Assembly (NCBI GenBank): GCA_964416315.1
Contig: CAYQDR010000184.1
Span: 1-5,653 of the forward strand
DNA length: 5,653 nucleotides
Source of the DNA: CAYQDR01 sp964416315
Lineage (GTDB): Bacteria > Methylomirabilota > Methylomirabilia > Rokubacteriales > DASRDR01
Direction: 5' to 3'
Under the pieces are notes generated by a model. The model saw nothing but the letters and a program-made list of their open reading frames with translations. It did not search any database and was not told the origin of the DNA. The position numbers and the translations under genes are program-made. Position 1 is the stretch's first letter. Each line of letters opens with the position of its first letter. This document shows positions 5,382 through 5,653 of the stretch, piece by piece.

Positions 5382-5452
5382 CGGAGGGGGGCTCCGCCCC
5401 CCTTCCGACGGCGCTCCCGGCAAAGCCGGGCCGTTCGCCCTTCGGCGAGCGG
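5382..5452. terminator. Three adjacent hairpins after the Crp/Fnr gene
   Basis: Hairpin 1 (5382-5407) pairs CGGAGGGGGGC with GCCCCCCTTCCG around TCC, with one bulged T, and begins 4 nt after the stop codon. Hairpin 2 has CCCGGC (5416-5421) and GCCGGG (5425-5430) around AAA, with outer arms ACGG (5408-5411) and CCGT (5431-5434). Hairpin 3 pairs 5431-5439 with 5444-5452 around CTTC (9 bp, one G-T). The set probably ends transcription or protects the 3' end. No T run follows. Three stems back to back look like a BIME/REP-type intergenic repeat unit. Confidence 0.65.
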
Positions 5453-5593
5453 ATCACGCCTGCCTCCCCCCCCACGGGTGGTCGCAGTCAGCGCCCGCGG
5501 CCGGCGCTCTTCAGGCCGGCTCGGCTGTCTGGTAATCTCGACCCACGGACGAGCCGCATCCCCCCCCGGGCCACACGTTGACGCCCCACCAAA

Positions 5594-5653
5594 ATGGCGC
5601 TGATGCTTATCCGGTTGACTCCACACGCCCCTACCGGTAGTGTGGTGCCCATG
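5594..5653 (+). CDS. Possible start of a further gene, cut by the window edge
   Basis: A frame closed by TGA at 5579-5581 is open from there to the end. It offers ATG at 5594 (20 codons, beginning MALMLIRLTPHAP) and again ATG at 5651, the last three bases. Neither has a good Shine-Dalgarno sequence. If the promoter at 5615-5643 is real, only the ATG at 5651 could be used, and the mRNA would be nearly leaderless. The product cannot be identified. Confidence 0.25.
   Translation, partial: MALMLIRLTPHAPTGSVVPM
5615..5643 (+). promoter_or_regulatory. Promoter-like TTGACT-N17-TAGTGT with a palindrome in the spacer
   Basis: TTGACT (5615-5620) matches the -35 consensus at five of six positions and is followed, after exactly 17 bp, by TAGTGT (5638-5643), a weak -10. 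The perfect 10-bp palindrome CTACCGGTAG (5631-5640) fills the spacer end and overlaps the -10, which is where a repressor site would sit. CCACAC (5621-5626) and GTGTGG (5640-5645) form outer inverted arms, unequally spaced. Confidence 0.35.

Larger units (their letters stand above)
5453..5653. other. Right-hand gene-free stretch
   Basis: After the hairpin cluster there is C-rich sequence (two runs of eight C, near 5466 and 5560) with no convincing protein gene. Two GGCCGGC copies (5499-5505 and 5514-5520) hold the self-complementary GCCGGC and could pair across the short gap between them. Sequence from about 5580 is less GC-rich and looks like a promoter region for a gene beyond the right edge. 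Confidence 0.5.

Noticed and set aside
5460..5550. A tRNA gene in the right-hand stretch
   Set aside because: I looked for a T-arm motif (GGTTCGA-type) and acceptor pairing. GGTAATCTCGACCC at 5531-5544 only loosely resembles one, and no cloverleaf can be built around it.
5375..5626. An 83-codon minus-strand frame over the right-hand intergenic stretch
   Set aside because: It runs through the hairpin cluster and C runs, has low-complexity Arg/Gly-rich composition, and shows no recognisable motif.

Overview
The window is very GC-rich bacterial DNA, with strong G/C preference at third codon positions. It holds five complete protein genes and several structured, non-coding intergenic stretches. 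No rRNA, tRNA, CRISPR array, transposase or phage gene is visible. The composition, the mixture of metabolic genes and the GC-rich palindromic intergenic repeats suggest a soil or subsurface bacterium, for example from the Methylomirabilota/Rokubacteria, Desulfobacterota or a similar lineage. That taxonomic guess is weak and rests on style, not on a marker gene.

Layout. (1) 78-2039, plus strand: a 653-residue Old-Yellow-Enzyme/trimethylamine-dehydrogenase/2,4-dienoyl-CoA-reductase type flavoprotein. (2) 2050-2097: an imperfect REP-like palindrome between two convergent genes, which also encodes the last residues of the next gene. (3) 2053-3003, minus strand: a 6-phosphogluconate/3-hydroxyisobutyrate dehydrogenase-like oxidoreductase with a DUF1932-type C-terminus. 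(4) 3004-3256: a gene-free stretch with two strong hairpins and copy A of a 105-bp repeat. (5) 3257-3445, minus strand: a 62-residue 4-oxalocrotonate tautomerase family protein. (6) 3446-3574: a divergent promoter region. (7) 3575-4486, plus strand: a MoxR-type AAA+ ATPase resembling CoxD. (8) 4487-4691: copy B of the repeat plus a palindrome-rich leader. (9) 4692-5378, plus strand: a Crp/Fnr family regulator. (10) 5379-5653: a cluster of three adjacent hairpins, then promoter-like sequence and possibly the start of a further gene at the right edge.

How the parts may work together. The two oxidoreductases and the tautomerase are the kind of enzymes found in catabolic pathways for methylated amines, enoyl compounds or aromatic ring-cleavage products, but no specific pathway can be read from the window. 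The tautomerase and DUF1932 genes could be one minus-strand transcript. The MoxR and Crp/Fnr genes could be one plus-strand transcript, and the regulator may control its neighbours.

The most distinctive feature is the repeat. Two copies, 97 of 105 positions identical, lie in opposite orientation but in the same place relative to genes: each starts 2-6 nt after a stop codon, points with transcription, contains a conserved internal stem-loop, and has a further hairpin just beyond its 3' end. Together they bracket the divergent tautomerase-MoxR pair. The best protein-level oddity is the loss of one of the four iron-sulfur cysteines in the flavoprotein.
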